This document shows positions 1 through 7,728 of a stretch of 55,554 bases of DNA, in pieces; the stretch's first letter is position 1, and every line of letters begins with the position of its first letter. The position numbers were made by a program, and so were the translations under genes. The notes beneath the pieces were generated by a model that worked only from the letters and a program-made list of their open reading frames with translations, had not been told where the DNA came from and ran no database searches. Source of the stretch: Fibrobacterota bacterium (lineage in GTDB: Bacteria > Fibrobacterota > Chitinivibrionia > Chitinivibrionales > Chitinispirillaceae); NCBI GenBank assembly GCA_023436205.1, contig JAEZKC010000139.1, positions 1-55,554 on the forward strand. Direction: 5' to 3'.

Positions 1-3000
1 TCTGTAACATATACCGTTTCATACACTTTATTGTCTTCTGCTTTAACGATCTTCTTTATCTCATGTCCCAGAGCGGTCTCAGTCCGTTCCAAAGCGGTAA
101 AACCACCAGCTGCATCTTCATCTTTGACAAGTCTGCCCAGATCATCATAGGTAAACCGCGAGGTATTGCCTTTTGCATCAGTGAAGGAGGACATGAGCCC
201 GCCTTCAAGATAGGTGCAGGAAACGGTTTCACCAGCCGGGTTGGTGATGGTGCTCAAATAGCCATCATTGTTGACTGATAATGTCGTCTTCTGTCCGAAG
301 GGGGCCACAATGGCTGTGGGATTGCCCTGGGCATCACGCTCGATAGTTGTTATGTTACTGTCGATATCGACAATGCTTGAGAGATAGCCGGATTCATCGT
401 AATTAAAGGTGAAAATGGCTTTACCGGTGAGGGCATCAAGAGTGCGGAGGTGCTTACCGTTGGGGTTGAAATGAAAGATCTGGGAGGCATCTTCGGAGGG
501 GATGAGAATATCTTCAGAAGTAAAACCTGGAAAGTGGGTCAAGATTTTACGTATTCGATTATTCCAGTAATCAACAAAATACAGATTGCGATCAGGACCG
601 ACTTCTAGACCATTTGGATACATACTGCAAGAAGTGGAAGGTTCACCATCTGTAGAGTAACCAGCTGTTCCATTGCCAGCAATTGTTTCTATAATCCCTG
701 TACTACTGATTTCTCGTATTCTATAATTTCCTGCTATAAATATTTTACCGTTTTGATCGACAGCAATACTATTTGGATAAAAACTTGCATCTGTTGCTAA
801 GCCACCATCACCATCATAGTTTGACCAACCGTTACCGGCGATAATTGAAATAGTTCCATCTGTGCTAATTTTCTGAATTCGTGCATTATATCTGTTTGTA
901 ATGAGCAAATTACCATTAACATCAAATTTTATATCTTCTGGCCAAGCGATTCTTGCCTTTGTTGCAACCATATTATCACCATCACAGCCTTGTTCACCTG
1001 TTCCAGCTACAGTAATAATGATACCATCTGGAGAAACTTTGCGTATACAATGACTTTCAGCATCACCAACATATAAGCAATTGTCTGGACCCCAGGCAAC
1101 ACAAAGAGGATAGCGAAATTTAGCTTGAGTCGCTAAACCACCATCGCCTTCATATCCAGCCTCTCCTGTTCCAGCAAAAGTAGTAATCATACCTTGTTTA
1201 TTTACCTTACGTATACAAGAGTTCATAGCATCAGCGATATAAAGATTACCACTATTATCAAAGGTAATATCTGACACATATGAAAGTTGTGCTTCAGTGG
1301 CAGGACCTCCATCTCCGCTATATCCCCAACCTGTGCCAACAACAGTAGAAATAATACCATTGCTTATTTTTCTGATTTTACTATTATAGCTATCGGCAAT
1401 GTAAATATCACCGTTATTCCCAAATGCTATGCTGGATGGGTACATGAAATTTGCATCTGTTGCATAACCACCATCACCACTGTTCCCAAAAGCGCCTGTT
1501 CCTGCAACAGTTTTTAATGCGGAAGTAAGAGACTTGGCATTTCTTTTTTCACCATTACCCATTTGTAATTCGTTTGAGAGAGTTGAGTAACGATGTATAA
1601 TATCAAGTTGAAATCCACTTAACCCGAAGTCCGTATCAGAATATAAACCGAGAAATTTCTTTTGTTTTTGCCAAATTATGATTTCCTGACGTGTCGGGTT
1701 TCCAGTTATCCGCAAACCTGATGAACTCCCAAAACTATTAGCGAGCTCTTCTGGAATATTGTAAACACCATCATACACATAGCCTATGTTAACTTCAACC
1801 TTTTGTTTTCCCTTCAATTCTCGCCCATAAGCATCGTAACCATCCCAGGTAAAAACAGTTGAAATGTTCTGTTCAGGCAGGAAGCTGTCAATAAAAACCC
1901 TCCCGGCAATTTTAATTTCGAGATCAATTCGCTTCAAAGGAGCTGGGATGCTACTATCAGTTATTGGAATCTCTAATCTAAAGGCAGCTTTTCTGCCTTT
2001 TACTCTGTCACTTGTATAATGCAGACCATAGGGAGAGCCAGCTATTTTTAGTGCTTCTCCTAATGTTTGGTTTTCAACTTCAATAATTGACCCACATGCA
2101 CTGGAGGAATTATCGATAATTTCATCAATTTTCGGTTCCTGTAAACTTGGCGATGATGCACCACTTGGAGCAAACGCCCCCCAATTACAATCCCACGGAG
2201 TAAAATGTGTCACCGGCACTCTCCACAAACTCTGCCCGGCAGCATATAATTGACCCAGCTTCTGTAATTCTTCTTCGTCTATGCCCAAGGCAACCAAATC
2301 CTGTTCACCAGATTCAGAACCACTTCCAATAACATCCAATACTGCGCGACCGCTCTCGACAGCCAAAACGTTGATGATTCTCCCATTTTTAGAAGGAACC
2401 CACACCGCCCTCTCTTTATCATAGTACCCCGCTGGCACAATTCCCCCCACCGGAAAGTTCAGGAAATTCTCCACATAGACAAATACCGGCTGATTGAATC
2501 TCACATCCTCCGCCCCATCCACACTCAACTCAACACAATAGGTATAGCCTATCTGAGGCGGCAAATCGGCTGGCATTGCATTGGGACCATTTTCTCCCAC
2601 AGTGTATTCTGTTGCTCGTACGTTAATAGATTGAGCATTAAAATTTACTACCTGAGTTCCTTTGGGAAACAATATCGTAGCTTTACGAGTACCATCATCA
2701 TCTGTTACCTCGCTTCCCTGTGCCACCTGCATCTCGGTATTATTGAAAAGAGAAATGGTGGTAACTTTAGGATCAGGTTGAATCATGATCACATCCTGTG
2801 CCCATACATACTCCTGCCAGGGGACATCCACCTTCCGCTGAGCTTTGAAATATTGGTCTTTCTCGTACTGGAGAATTAAATATCCCCCACCGTTGACCGC
2901 TAGGTCGAACACGCCATCCATGCGGCTGAGAGTCTGGCCGAACTCCGGGTGATCATGTACGGTCACCTTTACTCCGGGAAGCGGATCACCGTTTCTATCA

Positions 3001-4043
3001 AGAACTTTTCCTCTGATAACGGCTGCTCTGACAGGAGATATTAGATCCGGGGACATACCAGTCTGAATGAAATTACTTCCGGAATAGAGAAAAGAGGTCG
3101 CACTTTTGAGGTCAGTAACAACAGTTCTGTCAAGTTCAGGTGCTACTGTTGCCGGATCGGGAGGCAAGGGAGAAGAATAGGTACGAAAAGTAATGGAACT
3201 GGTGCTTTGATTTCCAGCTCTATCTTTGATGGTGATATCAACAGAATGAACACCATCCGGCATGTCCCACTGTGGCGTAAAGCTGAAATTTTCTCCTGAT
3301 ATACCAGTACCTGATACAGCTCTCCCGTCAAGAGTAATATGTATAGAATTTACATCGATTCCAGATAATTCATCTGAAAAGGTTGCGGAGATCGTGGGGC
3401 GTGCTGTATTCAGATATGAACCATTACCTGGTAAAATGCCGGTTATCACAGGTGCCCTTGTATCAAGATATACTGAAACTGAAGCGGTCCCGGTTCCAGC
3501 AGAATTAGTTGCTGAACGGCTGATGGTATTCTGGCCCTCTTTCAAATCTTCAGTTGTACTGGTAGTCTGCTCTACCCCGTTGATAGACCATGCAACAGTT
3601 ATCGGCGAATGATTGAAGTACACTCCATCAGCAGGAGAAGTTATAACCACATCGGGTGAAAGAAGTGTCTTTGTTCCCCAAAAAGAAATTTTTAAAGCAG
3701 CACCTGGTTTACTCTTAATCGTAACCTGTACCGTGTTATCTGACTGAAAACTTATCTCTCTCTCCAAAAATTTCACTTTCTGATTGAAATCTTTCTCAGA
3801 AAAAACAGTTTTCCCGTTGACCAGAACATTGGCACTGCTGACCTTGTCATATCCGGCTGGACCATTTTCCACTCTTATTAAGAATGGGCCCTGAATTCCC
3901 TGTGTCCCGAAATTGTAAGTTTCAGTCTTTGGAGCCGATGTGGACCGGGAAAACAGTTTTTCAAACAAGACGGTCTCAGCGGAAAAGGATACATTGATGG
4001 CCAACAGGAGAAAAACGCCTAATTGCAGAATGTTCCGACTCAT
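1..4043 (-). CDS. Teneurin-like RHS/YD-repeat protein with NHL propeller (N-terminal 1347 residues, runs off the window)
   Basis: I translated this by hand from the ATG at 4043; the frame stays open to base 1, so the C-terminus is missing. Residues 1-22 are a signal peptide. Residues about 130-290 are Ig-like and contain the phrase TSPADG. Residues about 340-390 form a carboxypeptidase-regulatory (TTR-like) fold with GKVLDRNGDPLPGVKV. Residues about 840-1170 are at least five or six NHL repeats, each with a GDGG(L/P)AT signature followed by YIADxxNxxIRKI. YD/RHS repeats follow from about 1170 (FTYDDLGRLVKDED). This is the order TTR-like, plug region, NHL propeller, YD shell known from teneurins and bacterial teneurin-like toxins. 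Such proteins usually end in a variable effector, which would lie outside the window. It is probably exported. The family call is solid; the role as a contact toxin or adhesin is inference. Confidence 0.9.
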   Translation of the reverse strand, partial: MSRNILQLGVFLLLAINVSFSAETVLFEKLFSRSTSAPKTETYNFGTQGIQGPFLIRVENGPAGYDKVSSANVLVNGKTVFSEKDFNQKVKFLEREISFQSDNTVQVTIKSKPGAALKISFWGTKTLLSPDVVITSPADGVYFNHSPITVAWSINGVEQTTSTTEDLKEGQNTISRSATNSAGTGTASVSVYLDTRAPVITGILPGNGSYLNTARPTISATFSDELSGIDVNSIHITLDGRAVSGTGISGENFSFTPQWDMPDGVHSVDITIKDRAGNQSTSSITFRTYSSPLPPDPATVAPELDRTVVTDLKSATSFLYSGSNFIQTGMSPDLISPVRAAVIRGKVLDRNGDPLPGVKVTVHDHPEFGQTLSRMDGVFDLAVNGGGYLILQYEKDQYFKAQRKVDVPWQEYVWAQDVIMIQPDPKVTTISLFNNTEMQVAQGSEVTDDDGTRKATILFPKGTQVVNFNAQSINVRATEYTVGENGPNAMPADLPPQIGYTYCVELSVDGAEDVRFNQPVFVYVENFLNFPVGGIVPAGYYDKERAVWVPSKNGRIINVLAVESGRAVLDVIGSGSESGEQDLVALGIDEEELQKLGQLYAAGQSLWRVPVTHFTPWDCNWGAFAPSGASSPSLQEPKIDEIIDNSSSACGSIIEVENQTLGEALKIAGSPYGLHYTSDRVKGRKAAFRLEIPITDSSIPAPLKRIDLEIKIAGRVFIDSFLPEQNISTVFTWDGYDAYGRELKGKQKVEVNIGYVYDGVYNIPEELANSFGSSSGLRITGNPTRQEIIIWQKQKKFLGLYSDTDFGLSGFQLDIIHRYSTLSNELQMGNGEKRNAKSLTSALKTVAGTGAFGNSGDGGYATDANFMYPSSIAFGNNGDIYIADSYNSKIRKISNGIISTVVGTGWGYSGDGGPATEAQLSYVSDITFDNSGNLYIADAMNSCIRKVNKQGMITTFAGTGEAGYEGDGGLATQAKFRYPLCVAWGPDNCLYVGDAESHCIRKVSPDGIIITVAGTGEQGCDGDNMVATKARIAWPEDIKFDVNGNLLITNRYNARIQKISTDGTISIIAGNGWSNYDGDGGLATDASFYPNSIAVDQNGKIFIAGNYRIREISSTGIIETIAGNGTAGYSTDGEPSTSCSMYPNGLEVGPDRNLYFVDYWNNRIRKILTHFPGFTSEDILIPSEDASQIFHFNPNGKHLRTLDALTGKAIFTFNYDESGYLSSIVDIDSNITTIERDAQGNPTAIVAPFGQKTTLSVNNDGYLSTITNPAGETVSCTYLEGGLMSSFTDAKGNTSRFTYDDLGRLVKDEDAAGGFTALERTETALGHEIKKIVKAEDNKVYETVYVT

Positions 4044-4159
4044 GAGTAACTCTCTTTTATAAGTTTTATAACCAGCATTTATCAATTACCAGGGGTGCTT
4101 GTGAAAGCAGTCGAAAAAACGCGTAGCCTCAGTAGCACCAGCAAGAACTCGGAGGAGTA

Positions 4160-4188
4160 ATATCATTAATGGATCGCGTTCCGGTCAA
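4160..4188 (-). promoter_or_regulatory. Putative sigma-70 promoter of the RHS gene
   Basis: Read on the minus strand, TTGACC at 4188-4183 is followed by a 17-base spacer and TGATAT at 4165-4160. It lies about 120 bases before the RHS start codon. Recognised by eye only. Nothing else could be supported in the rest of the 4044-4497 spacer except the opposing promoter at 4359. Confidence 0.4.
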
Positions 4189-4358
4189 AAAAAAATCTGG
4201 AATAGTCCCTTTCTGTTTTCAAAACTGTTCAGGTTCGCAATGGCTACCAAATCTCTAGGACATACCGAAAATGACATGAATTGTTGTATATTGTAAACGC
4301 CATCGAAGTTTCCATCGAAAAACAGAAATTCCCTCATCACAAAAAAAAACAGCACCTC

Positions 4359-4388
4359 TTGACAATTCCCTTCCGTATATACTTATAT
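4359..4388 (+). promoter_or_regulatory. Putative sigma-70 promoter of the 4498 gene
   Basis: A perfect -35 hexamer TTGACA (4359-4364) is followed by an 18-base spacer and TTATAT (4383-4388). Transcription would begin near 4395, leaving a leader of about 100 bases before the ATG at 4498. An A-rich run lies just upstream, as in an UP element. Confidence 0.45.
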
Positions 4389-4497
4389 TTATTTCATACG
4401 ACAATTGCTGTATACCACTTATTATCACACTCTTGATCATGTAAAGCTGCATGATCTCTTTACACCAAACGCCCCGACAAAGGGCAAGGAGGATAGT

Positions 4498-5166
4498 ATG
4501 GCTCAGCGTCTGCATCAATCCCACTCACCAGGCTTGTGCATCAGAAGCGGCAAGCGTCATGTCAGGCTTTGCACACAGGCCAAAGGGGGCGAAGTACTTT
4601 CTGCCGCCATTTCAGGTCTGATTGCCGTAGCGGAAGAGAAGGCATCCAGAAAACGTACAGCGGAAGATGCCCGGGATGGCTATTATGATATGCTGATTTT
4701 TCACGATGCAGAACTGGACAACCGGGTCCGCACTACCGCTTCCAGGTGCAAAGAGTACGACCGGGAAAACCCCACCGCTCATCTTTATGCCACAATCTTC
4801 CCAGAAGATACCTCTGCCATTATCCAGGTAAACCCGATGAACGAACCGGCAGAAGTAAAAAAAGTGATCACCCGCCTGCAGTCTCTGGGATCAGCTCATC
4901 CTCTTTTCCAAATGGCGGACTACCTGACCGAGGCGGTGGAAAAAGTTAATGAAATTGTACCAAAATATCTTGACTCCGTAAGCCAGGTGGGCACCACCGA
5001 TGCCGAGCTGCAGATAGCCAAAGCGGACCTCATCCGCCAGTATCTGCACAACATGTTCGAAGCTGAGAAGATGTTCGGCAGAAACTACGCCGACAAGCTC
5101 TTCCCCAGACTCAGCCGCAAATCATCCAAGGAAGATGAAAGCGACTCCGGGGAGGATGATCAGTAA
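4498..5166 (+). CDS. Hypothetical helical protein (222 residues)
   Basis: I do not recognise the family. The ATG at 4498 is chosen because AAGGAGG ends six bases upstream (4486-4492); an upstream in-frame ATG at 4405 has no comparable site and sits next to the predicted transcription start. There is no signal peptide or membrane segment. The protein looks mostly alpha-helical and cytoplasmic, with many Lys/Glu residues and a very acidic C-terminus (EDESDSGEDDQ). It is monocistronic, with its own strong -35 box upstream and a 9-bp hairpin downstream. The general look resembles helical DUF proteins of about 250 residues that occur in multiple copies in Bacteroidetes-type genomes, but no assignment is made. 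Confidence 0.8.
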   Translation: MAQRLHQSHSPGLCIRSGKRHVRLCTQAKGGEVLSAAISGLIAVAEEKASRKRTAEDARDGYYDMLIFHDAELDNRVRTTASRCKEYDRENPTAHLYATIFPEDTSAIIQVNPMNEPAEVKKVITRLQSLGSAHPLFQMADYLTEAVEKVNEIVPKYLDSVSQVGTTDAELQIAKADLIRQYLHNMFEAEKMFGRNYADKLFPRLSRKSSKEDESDSGEDDQ

Positions 5167-5202
5167 GCCGCTGAGGGTAAAAACCACCATCAGGTCACAG
5201 AA

Positions 5203-5227
5203 CAGGTCCCGTGCAGTGCGGGACCTG
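5203..5227 (+). terminator. Hairpin downstream of the 4498 gene
   Basis: CAGGTCCCG (5203-5211) pairs perfectly with CGGGACCTG (5219-5227) around a 7-base loop. It lies 37 bases after the stop codon. No T-run follows, so it may end or stabilise the transcript without being a classical intrinsic terminator. Confidence 0.45.
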
Positions 5228-5279
5228 CCCACTTAAGCCCCTTACCTTTAAAAAACGACCAAAATATTTACATGTGATC

Positions 5280-5730
5280 AAACTGAACGTTTTTACCGTC
5301 ATAATAGAACTTCTATTGCACCTGCACAAGCGTTCTGCGGATCGCAAAAGAAGTTTCAAGTAGATGAAAAAAACGTTCTTGGGATCGAAATAGTGGTTCT
5401 TTTGAGCTGCCAAAAGCGTTTCTGTCACCCGCACAGAAATTCTTTGAGGCTTCACACAGCGATTATATGCACGGAAAAGAAGTTCTATGCCTGTCCTCTG
5501 AACGCCAAAGCACCTCGGGAAGAAGTTCTTTGAGCTGCCCGAGAACGTTCTGCGCTTTCACATGTCAATGTCGAGTTGCGGTCTGGACGAGTTGGCAGGT
5601 GTGAAAGGGATTATTAGTTTTCATGACCGAATCTCATGATATTACCCCTTATAGGAAAGAAAAGGGAAAAGGACGATAGCGAAACCGATAGCGATTTGTT
5701 TCTAAGAACAGTTCTTTGAGTCGGATTTGA
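5280..5730. repeat. Non-coding spacer with degenerate GTTCTTTGAG-type repeats
   Basis: The 642-base space between the 4498 gene and the CPBP protease gene holds no convincing gene. Short related words recur. GTTCTTTTGAGCTGCC occurs near 5396 and GTTCTTTGAGCTGCCC near 5525. Looser copies include ATTCTTTGAGGC near 5440 and GTTCTTTGAGTCGG near 5710. AACGTTCT and CGTTCTGCG also occur twice each. The copies are imperfect and irregularly spaced. Function unknown. Confidence 0.4.
5673..5697 (+). repeat. Hexamer-period CGATNN repeat, short copy
   Basis: From 5673 the sequence reads as six-base units CGATAG, CGAAAC, CGATAG, CGATTT. The same six-base rhythm with G-A and C-C anchors returns at 7511-7659. 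Non-coding, function unknown. Confidence 0.4.
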
Positions 5731-5808
5731 ATACATTGAACCTGCGTGCACCGAATGCCTTTCAAAGCCTTGCTATTCGGGATTGAGTCTCTAAAAAACG
5801 CAAAGCTT

Positions 5809-6606
5809 TTACCCTCTGCGCCCTTCGCCCTCCTCCATAGCAGGCATTGCGGAGGAGGGAGCCTTCTCTGCATTTAAGCCCTCCCCCACGCAACTTACAA
5901 TCTCTTCGTCAACAAGATACTTAACCACCATGTCCTGCAGAATGTGCAGGACCATGACCGGCAGTATCGAATCGAAGGCGATGTAGAGCAGTCCGAAAAA
6001 GAATCCCAGCACCATTGGCTTTACGGCCTCCACCCCCTGGTAGATGTGGCCCAGTCCAAAAACGGCGCTTGAAATGAGCAAAACACCTATCCATGGCAGC
6101 TGCGGAAAGAAAAACGCCAGAGAATACATCAGATAGCCTCTATAGAGGATCTCCTCGGTAACGCCGGCAGACAGTGCCACAAATGTCCACATCCTCTTTT
6201 CCCTGTTTGAAATGGGAAGATAGATTTTAATCTCCTCTGGAATCCTGGCCGACGCCTCCCGGCGGGTCTGATTGCTGAGCTTCAGCGACAGGATGCAGTA
6301 TATGTTGTACATTGCGTACAATGCGCTCACAGCCAGGAGTGCATATTTGAGCCATGGAGCCGCCTGTGCTTTACCGATGTTTATTCCTCTGATCCCCAGG
6401 TCCCCTGGCCTAATGCCGAACAGTGGCATAAGCACAAGAATAGAGAGAACCGGAATCCATGCCCAGAGGATAGTACTTCTGTACCCGGCGATTTTCATCT
6501 CCCCGGTCTGGCCTGAGCGGGCCTTTTTAGTTTTGAGGTATCCTTCGACAGGCTGGATTATTGATGCATACACGATCACTGGGATAAAGAGTATGAATTG
6601 ATTCAT
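5809..6606 (-). CDS. CPBP family intramembrane glutamic endopeptidase
   Basis: This is a membrane protease of the CPBP (CAAX protease / bacteriocin-processing) family with several hydrophobic helices. The family motif EExxxR is present as Glu151, Glu152 and Arg156 (EEILYR). The second motif, FxxxH, appears as FGLGH with His187. I start it at the ATG at 6606 because GGAG lies seven to eight bases upstream; an ATG 14 codons earlier lacks a ribosome binding site. The protein is 265 residues, normal for the family. The last 20 or so residues are charged and may be cytoplasmic. No substrate peptide gene is adjacent. The gene is divergent from the acetyltransferase gene at 6877, with about 270 bases between them. 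Confidence 0.85.
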   Translation of the reverse strand: MNQFILFIPVIVYASIIQPVEGYLKTKKARSGQTGEMKIAGYRSTILWAWIPVLSILVLMPLFGIRPGDLGIRGINIGKAQAAPWLKYALLAVSALYAMYNIYCILSLKLSNQTRREASARIPEEIKIYLPISNREKRMWTFVALSAGVTEEILYRGYLMYSLAFFFPQLPWIGVLLISSAVFGLGHIYQGVEAVKPMVLGFFFGLLYIAFDSILPVMVLHILQDMVVKYLVDEEIVSCVGEGLNAEKAPSSAMPAMEEGEGRRG

Positions 6607-6876
6607 TGCGTAGCTCCATTGGGTATTAGGCGCACTAATATAAAACACGCATCGCCGGTGTTCTTAGGGAACTAAACAAAACAGAGCGTCTGCACCAAGA
6701 TAGCAGAAGTGCTCTGCCTGAAACCGTTATCCTTAGGTTGTGACAGCCGATAGTATATTATTTAAGGTCGCCCTTTTAATATGAAAAACAAACAAGTTAC
6801 ATTTTATGGGTGAAAACCCCACGTTACTGCGGCTTTGTTCAACATATAATACTCATCAAACCAGGTGCGAGGGAAA

Positions 6877-7479
6877 ATGGTAATAGATACAATAACTATG
6901 GAAGAAAGAAAACTGTTGGCAGTTGTATTCTCAAAATCTTTATTCCTCGATCCGATGTATAATCAGATTTTCCCGGAAGAAGAGGAGAATCTGTATTATT
7001 TCACGCGGTTTTGGGAGCAGATGATCGACTATACATACAAATATGGGTATGTGATGTCAACTGACAAGAAGACAAGTGTTTTATGCCTCCTGCCTCCTTC
7101 GAGGACTGATTTTTCATTATCCCTGCTGTGGGGAACCAGGTTTGGGATTCCATTATCTGTGATGCGTTTTCCCTTTGCAAAAATAATAATGACTTTTTCC
7201 ATTCTCTTTTCTATGGGAGCAATTCAAAGCCGACTGATTCCGGAACCGCACTGGTATCTGATGTCGCTTGGAGTTCTACCAGAAGAGCAGGGAAAAGGAA
7301 AGGGAAAAAAGCTGCTTACTGAGATGCTGGAGATTGTCACTCGGGATAGCAGGCCGGTGTATCTTGAAACGGAAACTGAAAAGAATGTGAGCATTTATGA
7401 AAAATACGGTTTCAGAGTTGAAAGGGAGACGACCCTGAAGAGGCATAACCTTCATTATTACCTGATGATAAAACGGTGA
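6877..7479 (+). CDS. GNAT family N-acetyltransferase
   Basis: The C-terminal half carries the acetyl-CoA pyrophosphate-binding motif A as GVLPEEQGKGKGKKLL (Q/RxxGxG/A type). It is followed by a motif B-like stretch, YLETETEKNVSIYEKYGF, in which IYEKYGF is typical of GNATs. The N-terminal half is less conserved and contains hydrophobic segments around residues 75-110. The start is uncertain. A GTG at 6865 extends the frame by four codons. I prefer the ATG at 6877, although its GAGGG lies only three to four bases upstream. Length is about 200 residues. Substrate unknown. Confidence 0.85.
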   Translation: MVIDTITMEERKLLAVVFSKSLFLDPMYNQIFPEEEENLYYFTRFWEQMIDYTYKYGYVMSTDKKTSVLCLLPPSRTDFSLSLLWGTRFGIPLSVMRFPFAKIIMTFSILFSMGAIQSRLIPEPHWYLMSLGVLPEEQGKGKGKKLLTEMLEIVTRDSRPVYLETETEKNVSIYEKYGFRVERETTLKRHNLHYYLMIKR

Positions 7480-7510
7480 TGTTTTCCACATGGACACGAC
7501 CTGGTCGAAT

Positions 7511-7659
7511 GAACCTGAATCGGAATCGCTATCGGGATCGGGTCTCGTCGGGCATTTTTCTACCTCCAACCGCATCCTCCAATCATACCCCAATACCATA
7601 AAATGTCATCACGAAACCCGAACCCGATTCCGGTCCCGACCTATGGACCGATTCCGAGC
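7511..7659. repeat. Two opposed arrays of hexamer-period GATNCC/GGNATC repeats
   Basis: At 7511-7552 the text runs in six-base steps (CGGAAT CGCTAT CGGGAT). At 7617-7659 it runs in the complementary sense (CGATTC CGGTCC CGACCT, then CGATTC). The two arrays are roughly inverted with 64 bases between them and could pair imperfectly. A short related array lies at 5673. An open frame across this spacer merely follows the repeat and is not a gene. Confidence 0.45.
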
Positions 7660-7728
7660 AAAAAAAAACACTATACATCTGGTACAATAATAGCTCCTAA
7701 AACCTGATAATCTCCCTAAAGGAGCCCC

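Noticed and set aside
63..3612. Several short open frames on both strands (e.g. 1287-1517, 2631-2879, 3262-3612)
   Set aside because: They lie inside the long RHS/NHL reading frame on the minus strand, which is open from 4043 to base 1 and has clear domains.
4255..4524. 89-residue minus-strand open frame in the divergent spacer
   Set aside because: It overlaps the promoter and start of the 4498 gene, has no binding site and no recognisable protein features.
7490..7690. 66-residue open frame after the GNAT gene
   Set aside because: It follows the hexamer-period repeat DNA; its Ser/Arg-rich translation is a by-product of the repeat.
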